Shown here: piece by piece, positions 8,084 to 17,373 of the stretch | Layout: each line of letters starts with the position of its first letter | Position numbering within the stretch: the stretch's first letter is position 1 | DNA from: Sporosarcina sp. P13 | Lineage (GTDB): Bacteria; Bacillota; Bacilli; Bacillales_A; Planococcaceae | DNA: 64,000 nucleotides | Assembly (NCBI RefSeq): GCF_002743055.1 | Contig: NZ_PDYM01000004.1 | Coordinates: forward strand, 90,826 to 154,825 | Direction: 5' to 3' | Position numbers and translations under genes: made by a program | The notes under the pieces: model-generated | Database searches by the model: none | What the model was told of the DNA's origin: nothing | The model's input: only the letters and a program-made list of their open reading frames with translations

Positions 8084-9034
8084 ATGAAGAAACGTTACTT
8101 AATTACAGCCGTTATTCTGCTCTCCTTCCTTTCGTTGTTTGTCGGTACTAGTCGTATTACACCGATGGATTTACTAGATTGGCGTTCAGAAGAAACAGAG
8201 ATTTTCTTAATCAGTCGTGTGCCACGGTTAGTCGCTATTTTACTGGCGGGGGCGGGAATGAGTATTGCAGGTCTAATCATGCAACAATTGAGCCGCAATA
8301 AATTCGTTTCACCAACTACAGCCGGAACGTTAGATGCGACAAAGCTCGGAATTTTAGTTTCTATGTTAATTTTCACCAATGCAACATTATTAGAAAAAAT
8401 GGCGGTGTCTTTTACATTCGCCTTACTCGGTACGTTCTTATTTATGCAAATACTGGACCGGATTAAATTCAAAGATGCTGTCTTCATACCGCTTGTTGGT
8501 CTGATGTTTGGTAATATCCTCTCGTCCATATCCACATTCTTTGCTTTTAAAGCAAACGTGATTCAGAATATGTCGTCTTGGTTGCAAGGAGACTTTTCGA
8601 TGATCATGAAAGGGCGTTACGAGCTTTTGTATATCAGCATACCGGTCTTGATCATTACATATTTATACGCGAATCGTTTTACTGTCGCTGGTATGGGAGA
8701 AGATTTCTCCAAGAACTTGGGGCTAGCGTATAAACGAATTGTCAATATCGGATTAGTTTTAGTCGCTTTGATTACGACGACAGTTGTATTGACGGTTGGC
8801 TTGATACCATTCTTAGGATTGATCATCCCGAATATCGTTTCGATTTTTAAGGGAGATCATCTTCAGAAGACATTACCGCATACTGCATTACTCGGTGCAA
8901 TCTTTCTTCTAATCTGCGACATTTTGGGTAGAGTCATTATTTTCCCATACGAGATCTCGATTAGTTTGATGGTCGGTGTCATCGGTAGCGGAATCTTCCT
9001 TTACTTATTGTTTAGGAGGAAGGCATATGCGTAA
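8084..9034 (+). CDS. yclN: Siderophore ABC transporter permease, YclN-type
   Basis: This is a FecCD-family permease for uptake of ferric siderophore. The 316-residue protein is strongly similar to B. subtilis YclN (petrobactin uptake): SRVPRLVAILLAGAGMSIAG, then QQLSRNKFVSPTTAGT. I chose ATG 8084, preceded by GGAG, over the GTG at 8048, which lies against the Fur box and gives a non-family extension. The next gene overlaps by 8 bases. Substrate assignment follows homology only. Confidence 0.88.
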   Translation: MKKRYLITAVILLSFLSLFVGTSRITPMDLLDWRSEETEIFLISRVPRLVAILLAGAGMSIAGLIMQQLSRNKFVSPTTAGTLDATKLGILVSMLIFTNATLLEKMAVSFTFALLGTFLFMQILDRIKFKDAVFIPLVGLMFGNILSSISTFFAFKANVIQNMSSWLQGDFSMIMKGRYELLYISIPVLIITYLYANRFTVAGMGEDFSKNLGLAYKRIVNIGLVLVALITTTVVLTVGLIPFLGLIIPNIVSIFKGDHLQKTLPHTALLGAIFLLICDILGRVIIFPYEISISLMVGVIGSGIFLYLLFRRKAYA

Positions 9035-9977
9035 CCGAACGAAATTATTGATTTTGGCTACTTTTGCATTAGTATTTTGTGGTTTGTATTTATTTCAAGG
9101 ATTGAATGGCAGCTATGATTACGCCCTTCCTAGAAGAGCGATCAAAGTCGTAGCAATGACTCTAACGGGTGTGGCGGTAGCGTATTCCACAGTTATTTTC
9201 CAGACGATTACGCATAACCGGATTTTAACGCCAAGCATCATGGGATTAGATTCACTCTATATCCTGTTGCAGACGGTCCTAGTTTTCTTTTTCGGTTCTA
9301 CTTCGTTTGTCCTGATCAACAAGCAATTCAATTTCATATTGTCGGTCGGTGCAATGGTATTATTCGCCTTACTGCTTTACCACTTTTTATTCGGTAAAGG
9401 AAACCGGCCGATCTACTTCCTGTTATTAGTCGGCATCATTGTCGGTACATTCTTCGGAAGTATCTCGACGTTCCTGCAGGTCATGATCGATCCGAATGAA
9501 TTCTTGCGTGTGCAAGATAAGATGTTTGCGAGTTTTAATAATATTAATGGGGACTTAGTCTGGTGGGCGTTTGGCATATTAATGCTAACACTCATCATCG
9601 GTTGGCGTTATATTAATGAACTTGATGTCTTGTCACTTGGTCGTGATACAGCTATTAACTTAGGTGTGCCGTATCAGTCAGTCGTTAAGCTGATGTTGAT
9701 CTTATCGGCAGTTCTAATCGCTGTTTCAACCGCGTTAGTCGGACCCATTACATTCTTCGGACTAATCGTTGCCAATCTTTCATATCAGTTCTTCAAGACA
9801 TTTAAGCACTCTATATTAATTGCTGGTGCTTCATTGATGAGTGTCATTGCATTAGTCGGCGGTCAATGGATCGTTGAGCGAGTCTTCTCATTCTCGACCA
9901 CACTAAGTGTGATCATTAACTTTGTCGGTGGCATGTACTTTATCTATTTACTATTAAAGGAGAGTCGATCCTCATGA
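9027..9977 (+). CDS. yclO: Siderophore ABC transporter permease, YclO-type
   Basis: This is the second FecCD-type membrane subunit, 316 residues, forming the translocation pore with the YclN-type protein. Conserved segments include TLTGVAVAYSTVIFQTITHNRILTP split over the first helices and LVGPITFFGLIVANL near the coupling region. The ATG at 9027 has an AGGAGGAAGG site and overlaps the end of the preceding gene, which suggests translational coupling. Confidence 0.88.
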   Translation: MRNRTKLLILATFALVFCGLYLFQGLNGSYDYALPRRAIKVVAMTLTGVAVAYSTVIFQTITHNRILTPSIMGLDSLYILLQTVLVFFFGSTSFVLINKQFNFILSVGAMVLFALLLYHFLFGKGNRPIYFLLLVGIIVGTFFGSISTFLQVMIDPNEFLRVQDKMFASFNNINGDLVWWAFGILMLTLIIGWRYINELDVLSLGRDTAINLGVPYQSVVKLMLILSAVLIAVSTALVGPITFFGLIVANLSYQFFKTFKHSILIAGASLMSVIALVGGQWIVERVFSFSTTLSVIINFVGGMYFIYLLLKESRSS

Positions 9978-10735
9978 TTCAAGTTCGTGAGTTAACGAAA
10001 TTTTATGGGAAAAAGGCAGTCGTCGAAAAGGTCAGTGTGAATATACATCGTGGAAAAATCACGTCATTCATTGGACCGAACGGGGCTGGTAAATCTACTC
10101 TACTATCGATGGTAAGTCGATTGATGGATGCCGACACGGGTGATGTTTTGCTCGATAAAAGTAAAGTGAAAGATATGAAGTCCAATGAATTTGCTAAGCG
10201 CGTCGCTATTCTGAAACAATCCAATTTCATGAATGTCAAATTGACTATCCGTGAACTCGTTGGATTCGGTCGTTTTCCACACTGTAAGGGCCGTCTCCAA
10301 GAAGAGGACGAACGGATGGTTGACCAGGCACTCGAGTATATGGGTTTGATGGATATGCAAGAAGCTTACTTGGATGAATTATCGGGGGGACAGCGCCAGC
10401 GTGCATTCATCGCCATGACGATTGCACAAGACACCGACTATATTCTACTTGATGAACCACTTAACAACTTAGATATGAAACACTCCGTACAGATCATGAA
10501 AATCTTGCGTCAGCTTGTCAATGAACTAGGAAAAACGGTCGTCATTGTTTTACACGATATCAACTTTGCTTCTGTATATTCAGACCGCATCGTTGCATTG
10601 AAAAACGGTAAGATTGTCAAGGACGGTCCGACGAACGATATTATCAACTCTGAATCACTACGGGAGATCTACGATATGGAAATTCCAATTCAACAAATGA
10701 AAAATTGCCGCATATGCGTGTACTTTAACTCTTAA
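9974..10735 (+). CDS. yclP: Siderophore ABC transporter ATP-binding protein, YclP-type
   Basis: The 253-residue ATPase drives import. Walker A GPNGAGKST is near residue 35, the signature LSGGQRQR near 136, Walker B YILLDEP near 156, and the switch histidine in VLHDINFAS. The ATG overlaps the stop of the permease gene (ATGA), typical of a tightly coupled operon. Confidence 0.92.
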   Translation: MIQVRELTKFYGKKAVVEKVSVNIHRGKITSFIGPNGAGKSTLLSMVSRLMDADTGDVLLDKSKVKDMKSNEFAKRVAILKQSNFMNVKLTIRELVGFGRFPHCKGRLQEEDERMVDQALEYMGLMDMQEAYLDELSGGQRQRAFIAMTIAQDTDYILLDEPLNNLDMKHSVQIMKILRQLVNELGKTVVIVLHDINFASVYSDRIVALKNGKIVKDGPTNDIINSESLREIYDMEIPIQQMKNCRICVYFNS

Positions 10736-10757
10736 AGAAGTGAGGAATATTACTAAC

Positions 10758-11720
10758 ATGAAAAAACTTACATTAACTCTATTCGCATTGCTCTTAATGC
10801 TTGCACTTGCTGCTTGCGGTGGTGCAAAAGAAGAAGAAAAACCCGCAGACAATGCAACATCAAATGATAAGCCAGCTGAAGAAAGTAATGAAGTAACAAT
10901 TACACACGAACTTGGTGAAACAACACTTGAAAAGAATCCTGAAAAGGTTGTCGTATTTGACTTTGGAACACTTGATACACTAGACGAATTAGGAATTGAA
11001 GTAGCGGGACTTCCAAAAGCAAATGTACCTGGGTACCTTGCTAAATATGAAGATGAAAAGTACGAGAACTTAGGCAGTTTGAAAGAGCCAGATTTTGAAG
11101 CAATCAACGCAATGAAGCCGGACGTAATCTTCATTTCTGGACGTCAATCAGACTTATATGACCAATTATCAGAAATTGCACCAACAATTTTTATGGGCGT
11201 TGATACAGCACGATACATGGAATCATTCAAAGAGAACATGGAAAAGATCGCAACCATATTTGATAAAGAAGATGAAATGAACACTGAACTAGCAAATATT
11301 GATGCAAATATCGAAGACATCAAAGCAAAAACTTCTGAAGTCGACAGCAAAGCATTGATCATCCTTGCAACTGAAGGAAAAGTAAGTGCATACGGCCCAA
11401 GCTCACGTTTCGGACTTGTCCACGACGTATTTGGCTTCAAGGCAGCTGACGAGAAAATCGAAGCATCTACACACGGACAAAATATTACGTTTGAATACAT
11501 CTTAGATACAAACCCAGATATCCTATTTATCATCGATCGTGATGCAGCAATCGGTAACGGCGCAACAGCGAAAGATTCAGTTGAAAATGACCTAGTGAAG
11601 AAAACAAACGCATATAAAAATGATAAAATGGTTTACCTAAACGGTGAATACTGGTACCTATCTGGTGGCGGACTTCAATCATTGAAAGAAATGATCAAAG
11701 AAGTGGAAGCTGGACTATAA
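10758..11720 (+). CDS. yclQ: Siderophore-binding lipoprotein, YclQ-type
   Basis: This is the extracellular substrate-binding subunit, 320 residues, with a lipoprotein signal ending LAAC near residue 19, a low-complexity acidic linker, and a type III periplasmic-binding fold (PF01497): VVFDFGTLDTLDELG, GSLKEPDFEAINAMKPDVI. I placed the start at the ATG of MKKLTL, the signal peptide; the upstream GTG at 10740 would add six non-family residues. The last gene of the Fur-controlled operon, it is followed by a terminator. Confidence 0.9.
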   Translation: MKKLTLTLFALLLMLALAACGGAKEEEKPADNATSNDKPAEESNEVTITHELGETTLEKNPEKVVVFDFGTLDTLDELGIEVAGLPKANVPGYLAKYEDEKYENLGSLKEPDFEAINAMKPDVIFISGRQSDLYDQLSEIAPTIFMGVDTARYMESFKENMEKIATIFDKEDEMNTELANIDANIEDIKAKTSEVDSKALIILATEGKVSAYGPSSRFGLVHDVFGFKAADEKIEASTHGQNITFEYILDTNPDILFIIDRDAAIGNGATAKDSVENDLVKKTNAYKNDKMVYLNGEYWYLSGGGLQSLKEMIKEVEAGL

Positions 11721-11728
11721 GAGCACAA

Positions 11729-11766
11729 GAAATTCCGGAAGACATAGTCTTTCGGGATTTTTTGTG
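11729..11766 (+). terminator. Terminator after the siderophore operon
   Basis: TCCGGAAGAC and GTCTTTCGGGA form an imperfect stem with a short loop, followed by TTTTTTGTGTTTTT. Confidence 0.75.
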
Positions 11767-11787
11767 TTTTTGATGAATAGAAGTGGC

Positions 11788-12094
11788 CGCGCTCATAGAA
11801 AGCCCGCGCCCGCACATAGTAAGTCAGTACGCGCTCATAGAAAGCCCGCGCCCGCACATAGTAAGTCAGTACGCGCTCATAGAAAGCCCGCGCCCGCTCA
11901 TAGCAAGTCAGTACGCGCTCATAGAAAGCCCGCGTCCGCTCATAGCAAGTCCGTACGCGCTCATAGAACGCCTGCGCCCGCTCATAGCAAGTCAGTACGC
12001 GCTCATAGAAAGCCCGCGTCCGCTCATAGCAAGTCCGTACGCGCTCATAGAAAGCCCGCGCCCGCTCATAGAACCGCTACACACGCTCATAAAA
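11788..12094. repeat. 42-bp tandem repeat, seven copies plus a partial copy
   Basis: Seven direct units begin at 11788, 11830, 11872, 11914, 11956, 11998 and 12040, with a degenerate partial unit after 12081. Each 42-mer is two 21-bp half-units that share the core GCTCATAG. Copies differ by a few substitutions. The array is much richer in GC than its flanks. Because 42 is divisible by 3 and the unit has no stops, several frames are open (for example the RAHRKPAPAHSKSV frame), but none has a ribosome site, so I treat it as non-coding. Copy number is likely variable. Confidence 0.9.
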
Positions 12095-12141
12095 AACAAC
12101 CTCTTAAAAAACTAGTCAAAACAATAACACAAGTGGTATGA

Positions 12142-12153
12142 TTACACCTGTAA
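12142..12153. promoter_or_regulatory. Palindrome upstream of niaP, possible operator
   Basis: TTACA-CC-TGTAA is a perfect 12-base inverted repeat 40 bases before the carrier start, followed by AAGACA. NiaR (nicotinate-responsive repressor) sites in Bacillales contain similar ACACCTGT/GACA blocks, so a NiaR operator is possible; I cannot confirm the consensus from memory. Confidence 0.35.
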
Positions 12154-12192
12154 AGACATCCAAAGATTATACAATGGAAAGGTAGAAGATTA

Positions 12193-13392
12193 GTGAAGAC
12201 GAAAGAATTATCACGCAATAAACTACTCGGAATTGCTGGAACAGGTTGGATGTTTGACGCGATGGATGTAGGAATTTTGTCGTTCATCATTGCGGCACTT
12301 GCTGTAGATTGGCAGTTAACTTCAACAGAAATGGGCTGGATCGGTAGTGTCAACTCGATTGGGATGGCATTTGGAGCATTAGGCTTCGGCTTGCTGGCAG
12401 ATCGTATCGGACGCAAGCAAGTATTTATGATTACGTTGGTCTTATTTTCAGTTGCTAGCGGATTATCTGCTTTAACGACTACATTATGGGCTTTTCTAAT
12501 TCTCCGCTTTTTAGTAGGTGCAGGTCTAGGTGGCGAACTTCCCGTAGCATCTACACTTGTTTCTGAAAGTGTAGACGCAAAAGAGCGTGGGCGCGTTGTT
12601 GTGTTGCTTGAAAGTTTCTGGGCTGGAGGCTGGCTGATTGCCGCGTTAATTGCTTACTTTGTCATCCCAAGCTTTGGCTGGAGAATCGCACTTGTTATCA
12701 CGGCTTTACCAGCATTTTACGCAATCTATTTACGACGTAACTTGCCGGATTCGAAAAAGTTCATTAAAGAAGGTAAAACGAATGAATCAACGGGGCAAAA
12801 GTTGAAGCGACTATTGGCTCCTGCTTATAGAAAGCGTACGATCATGCTGTGGATTGTCTGGTTTGCGGTCGTGTTTTCCTATTATGGCATGTTCCTTTGG
12901 CTACCAAGTGTCATGGTGCTGAAAGGTTTTAGTCTGATCAAAAGTTTCGGTTACGTACTGATCATGACACTTGCGCAACTTCCTGGCTATTTCAGCGCCG
13001 CATGGCTGATTGAACGGGCGGGACGTAAATTTGTACTGGCTACGTATTTATTTGGGACGGCACTGAGCGCACTTGCTTTCGGTAATGCGGAAACGTTAAC
13101 TACGTTATTAATCGCGGGCGCATTCCTATCATTCTTTAACTTAGGCGCTTGGGGCGCACTTTATGCGTATTCACCTGAACAGTATCCGACAGCAATACGT
13201 GCAACAGGTTCAGGTGTAGCTGCTGCAGTCGGTCGTGTTGGAGGGATCTTCGGGCCGTTATTAATCGGTTCTTTACTCACAGCGGGCTATGGTTTTGGTA
13301 GTATATTCGCTATTTTCTGCGGAGCGATTATGGTTGGTGTATTAGCTGTTATCTTTCTTGGAACAGAAACAAAACAAACGGAGTTAACATAG
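12193..13392 (+). CDS. niaP: MFS transporter, NiaP-type niacin permease
   Basis: The 399-residue, 12-helix carrier closely resembles B. subtilis NiaP (YceI), a nicotinate importer: GWMFDAMDVGILSFIIAAL at the N-terminus, WIGSVNSIGM, motif A GLLADRIGRKQVF, and GAGLGGELPVASTLVSES. The start is GTG with a weak GGAAAGG site. It stands alone between the tandem repeat and a terminator. The related myo-inositol or aromatic-acid carriers are alternatives, but the N-terminal match favours niacin. Confidence 0.82.
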   Translation: MKTKELSRNKLLGIAGTGWMFDAMDVGILSFIIAALAVDWQLTSTEMGWIGSVNSIGMAFGALGFGLLADRIGRKQVFMITLVLFSVASGLSALTTTLWAFLILRFLVGAGLGGELPVASTLVSESVDAKERGRVVVLLESFWAGGWLIAALIAYFVIPSFGWRIALVITALPAFYAIYLRRNLPDSKKFIKEGKTNESTGQKLKRLLAPAYRKRTIMLWIVWFAVVFSYYGMFLWLPSVMVLKGFSLIKSFGYVLIMTLAQLPGYFSAAWLIERAGRKFVLATYLFGTALSALAFGNAETLTTLLIAGAFLSFFNLGAWGALYAYSPEQYPTAIRATGSGVAAAVGRVGGIFGPLLIGSLLTAGYGFGSIFAIFCGAIMVGVLAVIFLGTETKQTELT

Positions 13393-13400
13393 TATAAGAT

Positions 13401-13440
13401 AAGTCGTTTCCATTTAAGCTAAATGGGGGCGGCTTTTTTA
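13401..13440 (+). terminator. Terminator after niaP
   Basis: AAGTCG...CCATTT pairs with AAATGG...CGGCTT around AAGCT, followed by TTTTTTA. Confidence 0.8.
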
Positions 13441-13501
13441 ATGGTAAATATTTTTGATTCCGATGTAAAACCTCTATAGTTATAGCAAGGGAGTTGATAC
13501 G

Positions 13502-14164
13502 ATGTTTCGCATTCCAGATGAAATAGCACGTATTGCATTAGAGCGTAGCAAAGGATTTCAAGTAGAAGGTTTTGTTCGCGGAGAAGGTCCTCAATCACCA
13601 ACACTGTTACTGATCGGAGAAGCACCCGGTGAGCACGAAGGTGTACATGGCGTACCATTTATCGGCCGGGCAGGTGATGAATTGATGAAATCATTGGCAT
13701 CTGTCGGTTTAACACGTGAAGATGTCTATATGACGAGTGCCTTTCGCAGTAGACCGTATAAATGGGGAACAAAGAAAGAACGGGATGGCACGTTAACAGA
13801 GCGTAAATATAATCGTCCACCGACACAAAGAGAGCAACTTGCTCATGCGCCAGTCCTAGATTACGAAGTGGCGAACCTCACACCGAAACTCATCGTCACA
13901 CTCGGCAATATTGGTTTGCAACGATTACTAGGAAAGCAAGCGAAAGTGACGTTACTACACGGGCAACTTATCACGCAACCTATACAGTATCTAAAAGCAT
14001 TAGATGACACACAATACAGTTGGACGGACGAAACGTACACTATTCTACCGACATTCCATCCGGCCTCTATTTTTTATCGGCCTTCTTTGCGTCCGAATTT
14101 GGAAGAGGATTGGATGCGAATTGGTGAATATCTTCAAGGATTAACTAACAGTTCAATTGAATAA
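13502..14164 (+). CDS. Uracil-DNA glycosylase superfamily protein without Fe-S cysteines
   Basis: The 220-residue protein has the active-site motif GEAPGEHEGVHGVPFIGRAG (about residues 38-57) and the C-terminal FHPAS motif of family 4/5-type uracil-DNA glycosylases, which start base excision repair. The family 4 enzymes carry four cysteines for a 4Fe-4S cluster; this protein has no cysteine at all, so it lacks the cluster. The start has a GGGAG site. It is followed 50 bases later by another DNA glycosylase gene, giving a small repair pair. Confidence 0.8.
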   Translation: MFRIPDEIARIALERSKGFQVEGFVRGEGPQSPTLLLIGEAPGEHEGVHGVPFIGRAGDELMKSLASVGLTREDVYMTSAFRSRPYKWGTKKERDGTLTERKYNRPPTQREQLAHAPVLDYEVANLTPKLIVTLGNIGLQRLLGKQAKVTLLHGQLITQPIQYLKALDDTQYSWTDETYTILPTFHPASIFYRPSLRPNLEEDWMRIGEYLQGLTNSSIE

Positions 14165-14214
14165 GCTATAAGTGAAGCGTGGTTTGGCACAATATGCTTA
14201 AAGGAGAAGATCGT

Positions 14215-14811
14215 ATGTATGAACCAATTGATCCATCTTTTTTTAACGCACCTGTTATAGAACTTGCCCGTAATCTTGTCGGGAAATATATTGTCCATGA
14301 ACGAGCGGATGGTTTATTGGTTGTAAGGATTGTTGAAACGGAAGCATACCATGGACCAGAAGACCGTGCAGCCCATAGCTATGGTAATCGTAGAACAAAA
14401 CGTACGGAAGTGATGTTTGGAGAAGCAGGTTCTGTCTATACATATCAGATGCATACCCATGTATTGATGAATGTAGTCGGCGCAAAGGAAGGTGTGCCGC
14501 ACGCAGTTCTCATACGGGCAGGTGAGCCGATAGAGGGAATTGAGCAGATGAAAGAAAATCGTGGAAATCATATTAAAAAAGTGAGTGATTTAACGAATGG
14601 TCCCGGCAAGCTTTCAAAAGCGCTTGCCGTTACGATGGACTATTACGGTCATCACTGGACAGAGAAGCCGCTCTATATAGCAGAAGGCCTACCTCAAGCT
14701 GAAATCGAGGCAGGCCCGCGTGTGGGTATTGGAAATACAGGAGAAGCTGTCCACTACCCATGGCGGTTTTATGAGAAGGAAAACCCATTTGTTTCAAAGT
14801 ACAGGAAATAA
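14215..14811 (+). CDS. DNA-3-methyladenine glycosylase (AAG/MPG family)
   Basis: The 198-residue enzyme removes alkylated purines from DNA. Family signatures are FNAPVIELARNLVGKYIV at the N-terminus, VETEAYHGPEDRAAHSYG with the catalytic Glu, and NGPGKLSKAL. I chose the ATG at 14215, preceded by AAAGGAG, over an in-frame GTG at 14179. Length matches B. subtilis YxlJ (Aag). It probably shares a transcript with the preceding glycosylase. Confidence 0.9.
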   Translation: MYEPIDPSFFNAPVIELARNLVGKYIVHERADGLLVVRIVETEAYHGPEDRAAHSYGNRRTKRTEVMFGEAGSVYTYQMHTHVLMNVVGAKEGVPHAVLIRAGEPIEGIEQMKENRGNHIKKVSDLTNGPGKLSKALAVTMDYYGHHWTEKPLYIAEGLPQAEIEAGPRVGIGNTGEAVHYPWRFYEKENPFVSKYRK

Positions 14812-14869
14812 TAAAAAGAGATAGAGGGTCAAGCGGTATTAACCGTTAAAGAGAAGAATAGGGGTTACT

Positions 14870-15931
14870 ATGATAAAAGTATTAAAGATGGGAAGCGCAT
14901 TTATCGGTATTATCATCGGGGCAGGGTTTGCTTCGGGCAATGAAATTATGACATATTTCACGAGTTTTGGGATAGCAGGAATCTTTGGCGCCATTCTTTG
15001 TACTGCGCTTTTTGCATATTTAGGCATGGTGCTGACAAGATTAGGCAGTCGTATGCAAACAAATTCTCATAAAGATGTCATCTATAAAATTAGTGGACGT
15101 TATTTAGGAATTATCGTGGACGGTATTATCATTTTCACACTATTCGGAGTTGGAGTCGTCATGTTGGCTGGGGCCGGAGCCAACTTAAATCAGCAATTTG
15201 GCTTACCGTCTTATTTTGGTAGCTTGTTGATGATTGTGCTCGTGTTTTTAACAGTGTTATTGAATGTAGACAAAGTAGTAGGCGTAATCGGGAGTATTAC
15301 ACCGTTTTTGATCCTCACCGTTATTGGTGTGTCCATCTACAGTCTGTCAACGATGGATACGACGTTTGCTGTGCTTGATCCTGTAGCGAAAGCCGTACCG
15401 ACAACATTGCCGAACTGGTTCATCTCCGCGATCAACTACGTATCTTTCAATGTTGCAGTAGGGGCTTCAATGTCCATCGTAATGGGGGGAGCGGAAAAGA
15501 ATGAAAAGACTGCAGCATGGGGCGGCTTCGTTGGAGGTCTTGGACTTGGTATTTTGATATTATTGAGTCACTTGGCGATATTCTCACAAGTAGACGCTGT
15601 GGCGGGAACAGAGTTGCCGATGCTTGCGGTCATCAATACTATTTCGCCAATTCTTGCCGTCTTTATGGCGATCATATTGTACGGCATGATTTTTAACACT
15701 GCTGTCAGTATGTTCTATGCATTCGGTTCTAGATTCATTTACAATGGCACAAAAAAGTTCAAAGTCTTCGTAGCGGCATCCTTATTGATTGGCTACGTTT
15801 TAAGTTTCTACGGATTTACAAACCTAGTTAGCTATTTTTATCCACTCGTTGGCTACTTAGGTTTGTTCCTAGTCGGAGCGCTAATTTTCGCAACGTTCCG
15901 CATGCCGCAACTGAAAAATAAAGAAGGATGA
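14870..15931 (+). CDS. ykvI: YkvI family membrane protein
   Basis: The 353-residue, very hydrophobic protein has about ten predicted membrane segments and begins KMGSAFIGIIIGAGFASGNEI, the conserved first helix of YkvI proteins, distant relatives of LeuT-fold amino-acid transporters with the broken-helix GAGFASG motif. The substrate is unknown. The start has a weak site (AATAGGGG). The 3' end is followed by a perfect hairpin that serves the opposite-strand hmp gene. Confidence 0.75.
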   Translation: MIKVLKMGSAFIGIIIGAGFASGNEIMTYFTSFGIAGIFGAILCTALFAYLGMVLTRLGSRMQTNSHKDVIYKISGRYLGIIVDGIIIFTLFGVGVVMLAGAGANLNQQFGLPSYFGSLLMIVLVFLTVLLNVDKVVGVIGSITPFLILTVIGVSIYSLSTMDTTFAVLDPVAKAVPTTLPNWFISAINYVSFNVAVGASMSIVMGGAEKNEKTAAWGGFVGGLGLGILILLSHLAIFSQVDAVAGTELPMLAVINTISPILAVFMAIILYGMIFNTAVSMFYAFGSRFIYNGTKKFKVFVAASLLIGYVLSFYGFTNLVSYFYPLVGYLGLFLVGALIFATFRMPQLKNKEG

Positions 15932-15933
15932 AA

Positions 15934-15962
15934 AACCCCCGCGAAGTTAATTCGCGGGGGTT
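15934..15962 (-). terminator. Terminator of hmp (reverse strand)
   Basis: AACCCCCGCGAA and TTCGCGGGGGTT form a perfect 12-bp stem with a GTTAA loop. Read on the reverse strand it ends in TTTTT, so it terminates hmp; it could also slow ykvI transcription. Confidence 0.85.
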
Positions 15963-15970
15963 ACGTATGA

Positions 15971-17158
15971 TTAAATTGTCGCTAATTCAAGTTGTACAGC
16001 TGGACCGAAGAATTCGTAATGAATTTTATCTTCAGGTACACCGATTGCAACAAGTTGTTGAATAACGAACTCCATGAAACCAGTAGGTCCACATACATAG
16101 ATATCGCTATCTTTAATGATGTTTTCCTCTAGGAATTCGCGTGTGAAGATACCGTCTCCCTCTTCTGAATAAAGCGCTTTATACGTAGAGTTTGGTAACT
16201 TCGCGTTCAATTGCTCAAGCTTAGTCGCAAATGCTTGTTGGCTACGTGTACGTGCGGAGTGCAAGAATGCTACTTGACGTTCAGGAGTTACGTCTGCGAT
16301 GGTTTGGTACATTGCTTTCATAGGTGTGATACCTACACCACCACTGATTAATGTTACAGGTGTTGTAGCAGTTGGCTCCATGTAGAATACTCCTGCTGGT
16401 GCACTTACTTCAATAATATCTCCTACATGCGCATCGTTATGCAAGTAACAAGAAACGACACCATTTGGTTGTAAAACATCTTCACGCTTAACTGAGATGC
16501 GGAATGTGTCTTCATTTGATTTTTGAGACAAGCTATATTGACGGTTGACGATATTTTTTGCACCCGGAATTGACATGCGAACTGTAATATATTGTCCAGG
16601 TAAGTAATATGGCAATTTATTTCCATCTACTGGCTTGAGATAAAATGAAGTGATGATGTCACTTTCTTGTACTTTATCAACAATTTCAAAGTCTTTGAAC
16701 AACTTCCAGCCGCCATCAGCTTCTGCAGTATTTTCGTACATTTCTGCTTCTACTCCGATGAATGCGTCAGCAATGACACCATAAGCTGCAGCCCATGCAT
16801 CGACGATTTCAGGAGTTGCTGCGTCGCCAAGCACTTCTTTGATCGCGCCTAGCAAATGCTCTCCTACGATTGGATAATGTTCTGGCAAGATTCCAAGTGA
16901 TACGTGTTTATGTGCGATTTGCACGACTGCGGGTATGATCGCTGCTAAGTTATCAATATGCTGTGCTGCTGCGTATACAGTGTTTGCAAGCGCGGTCTGC
17001 TGACGTCCTTGAGATTGGTTTGCGTGATTAAAAATGTCTAGTAATTCCGGGTGTGCTTCGAACATGTTTTTGTAGAAAACAGTAGTAATCGTTTTACCAT
17101 GTTGCTCCAATACTGGAACTGTGGATTTAATAATATCAATTGTTTTTTGATCTAACAT
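15971..17158 (-). CDS. hmp: Flavohemoprotein, nitric oxide dioxygenase
   Basis: Hmp converts NO to nitrate using NAD(P)H and oxygen. The 395-residue protein has an N-terminal globin domain (residues 1-140; proximal His in AHKHVSLGI), a ferredoxin-reductase-type FAD domain (QYSLS near 205) and an NAD domain (GGVGITPM near 267, CGPTGFM near 360). The start is set at MLDQKT by homology with B. subtilis Hmp; the longer frame adds 24 non-family residues. It is divergent from nsrR, whose product likely represses it. Confidence 0.93.
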   Translation of the reverse strand: MLDQKTIDIIKSTVPVLEQHGKTITTVFYKNMFEAHPELLDIFNHANQSQGRQQTALANTVYAAAQHIDNLAAIIPAVVQIAHKHVSLGILPEHYPIVGEHLLGAIKEVLGDAATPEIVDAWAAAYGVIADAFIGVEAEMYENTAEADGGWKLFKDFEIVDKVQESDIITSFYLKPVDGNKLPYYLPGQYITVRMSIPGAKNIVNRQYSLSQKSNEDTFRISVKREDVLQPNGVVSCYLHNDAHVGDIIEVSAPAGVFYMEPTATTPVTLISGGVGITPMKAMYQTIADVTPERQVAFLHSARTRSQQAFATKLEQLNAKLPNSTYKALYSEEGDGIFTREFLEENIIKDSDIYVCGPTGFMEFVIQQLVAIGVPEDKIHYEFFGPAVQLELATI

Positions 17159-17373
17159 AAGATAATGCACAACCTTTCTGTATTTGATATATTTATCATA
17201 AATCATTTTTTGGTTAAAAGCTATATACAAAATACATGTTTAAAAATTATATTATCAAACGGACACATTTCATTCAATAAGCTGACATTTTTTTCATTCT
17301 AAACCTCACTGCTTCTTAAGGACTTCTATGGAGAAAATGGTATAATGAAGAGAGTACAGAAAGTGGTGATACT
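17159..17373. promoter_or_regulatory. hmp-nsrR divergent regulatory region
   Basis: This AT-rich 215-base gap must hold promoters for both genes. TGATA-TATT-TATCA (17185-17198) is a perfect inverted repeat 27 bases from the hmp start. ATACAAAATACATG (about 17224-17237) loosely resembles the AT-rich NsrR sites of Bacillus. TATAAT at 17341-17346 is a likely nsrR -10 element. Assigning NsrR to a specific site is inference. Confidence 0.5.

Noticed and set aside
11788..12094. CRISPR array
   Set aside because: The repeats are contiguous with no unique spacers and no cas genes nearby.
11764..12141. Open frames of 110-125 codons through the tandem repeat
   Set aside because: They exist in several frames because the 42-bp unit has no stops; the ATG sits in the terminator region and has no ribosome site.
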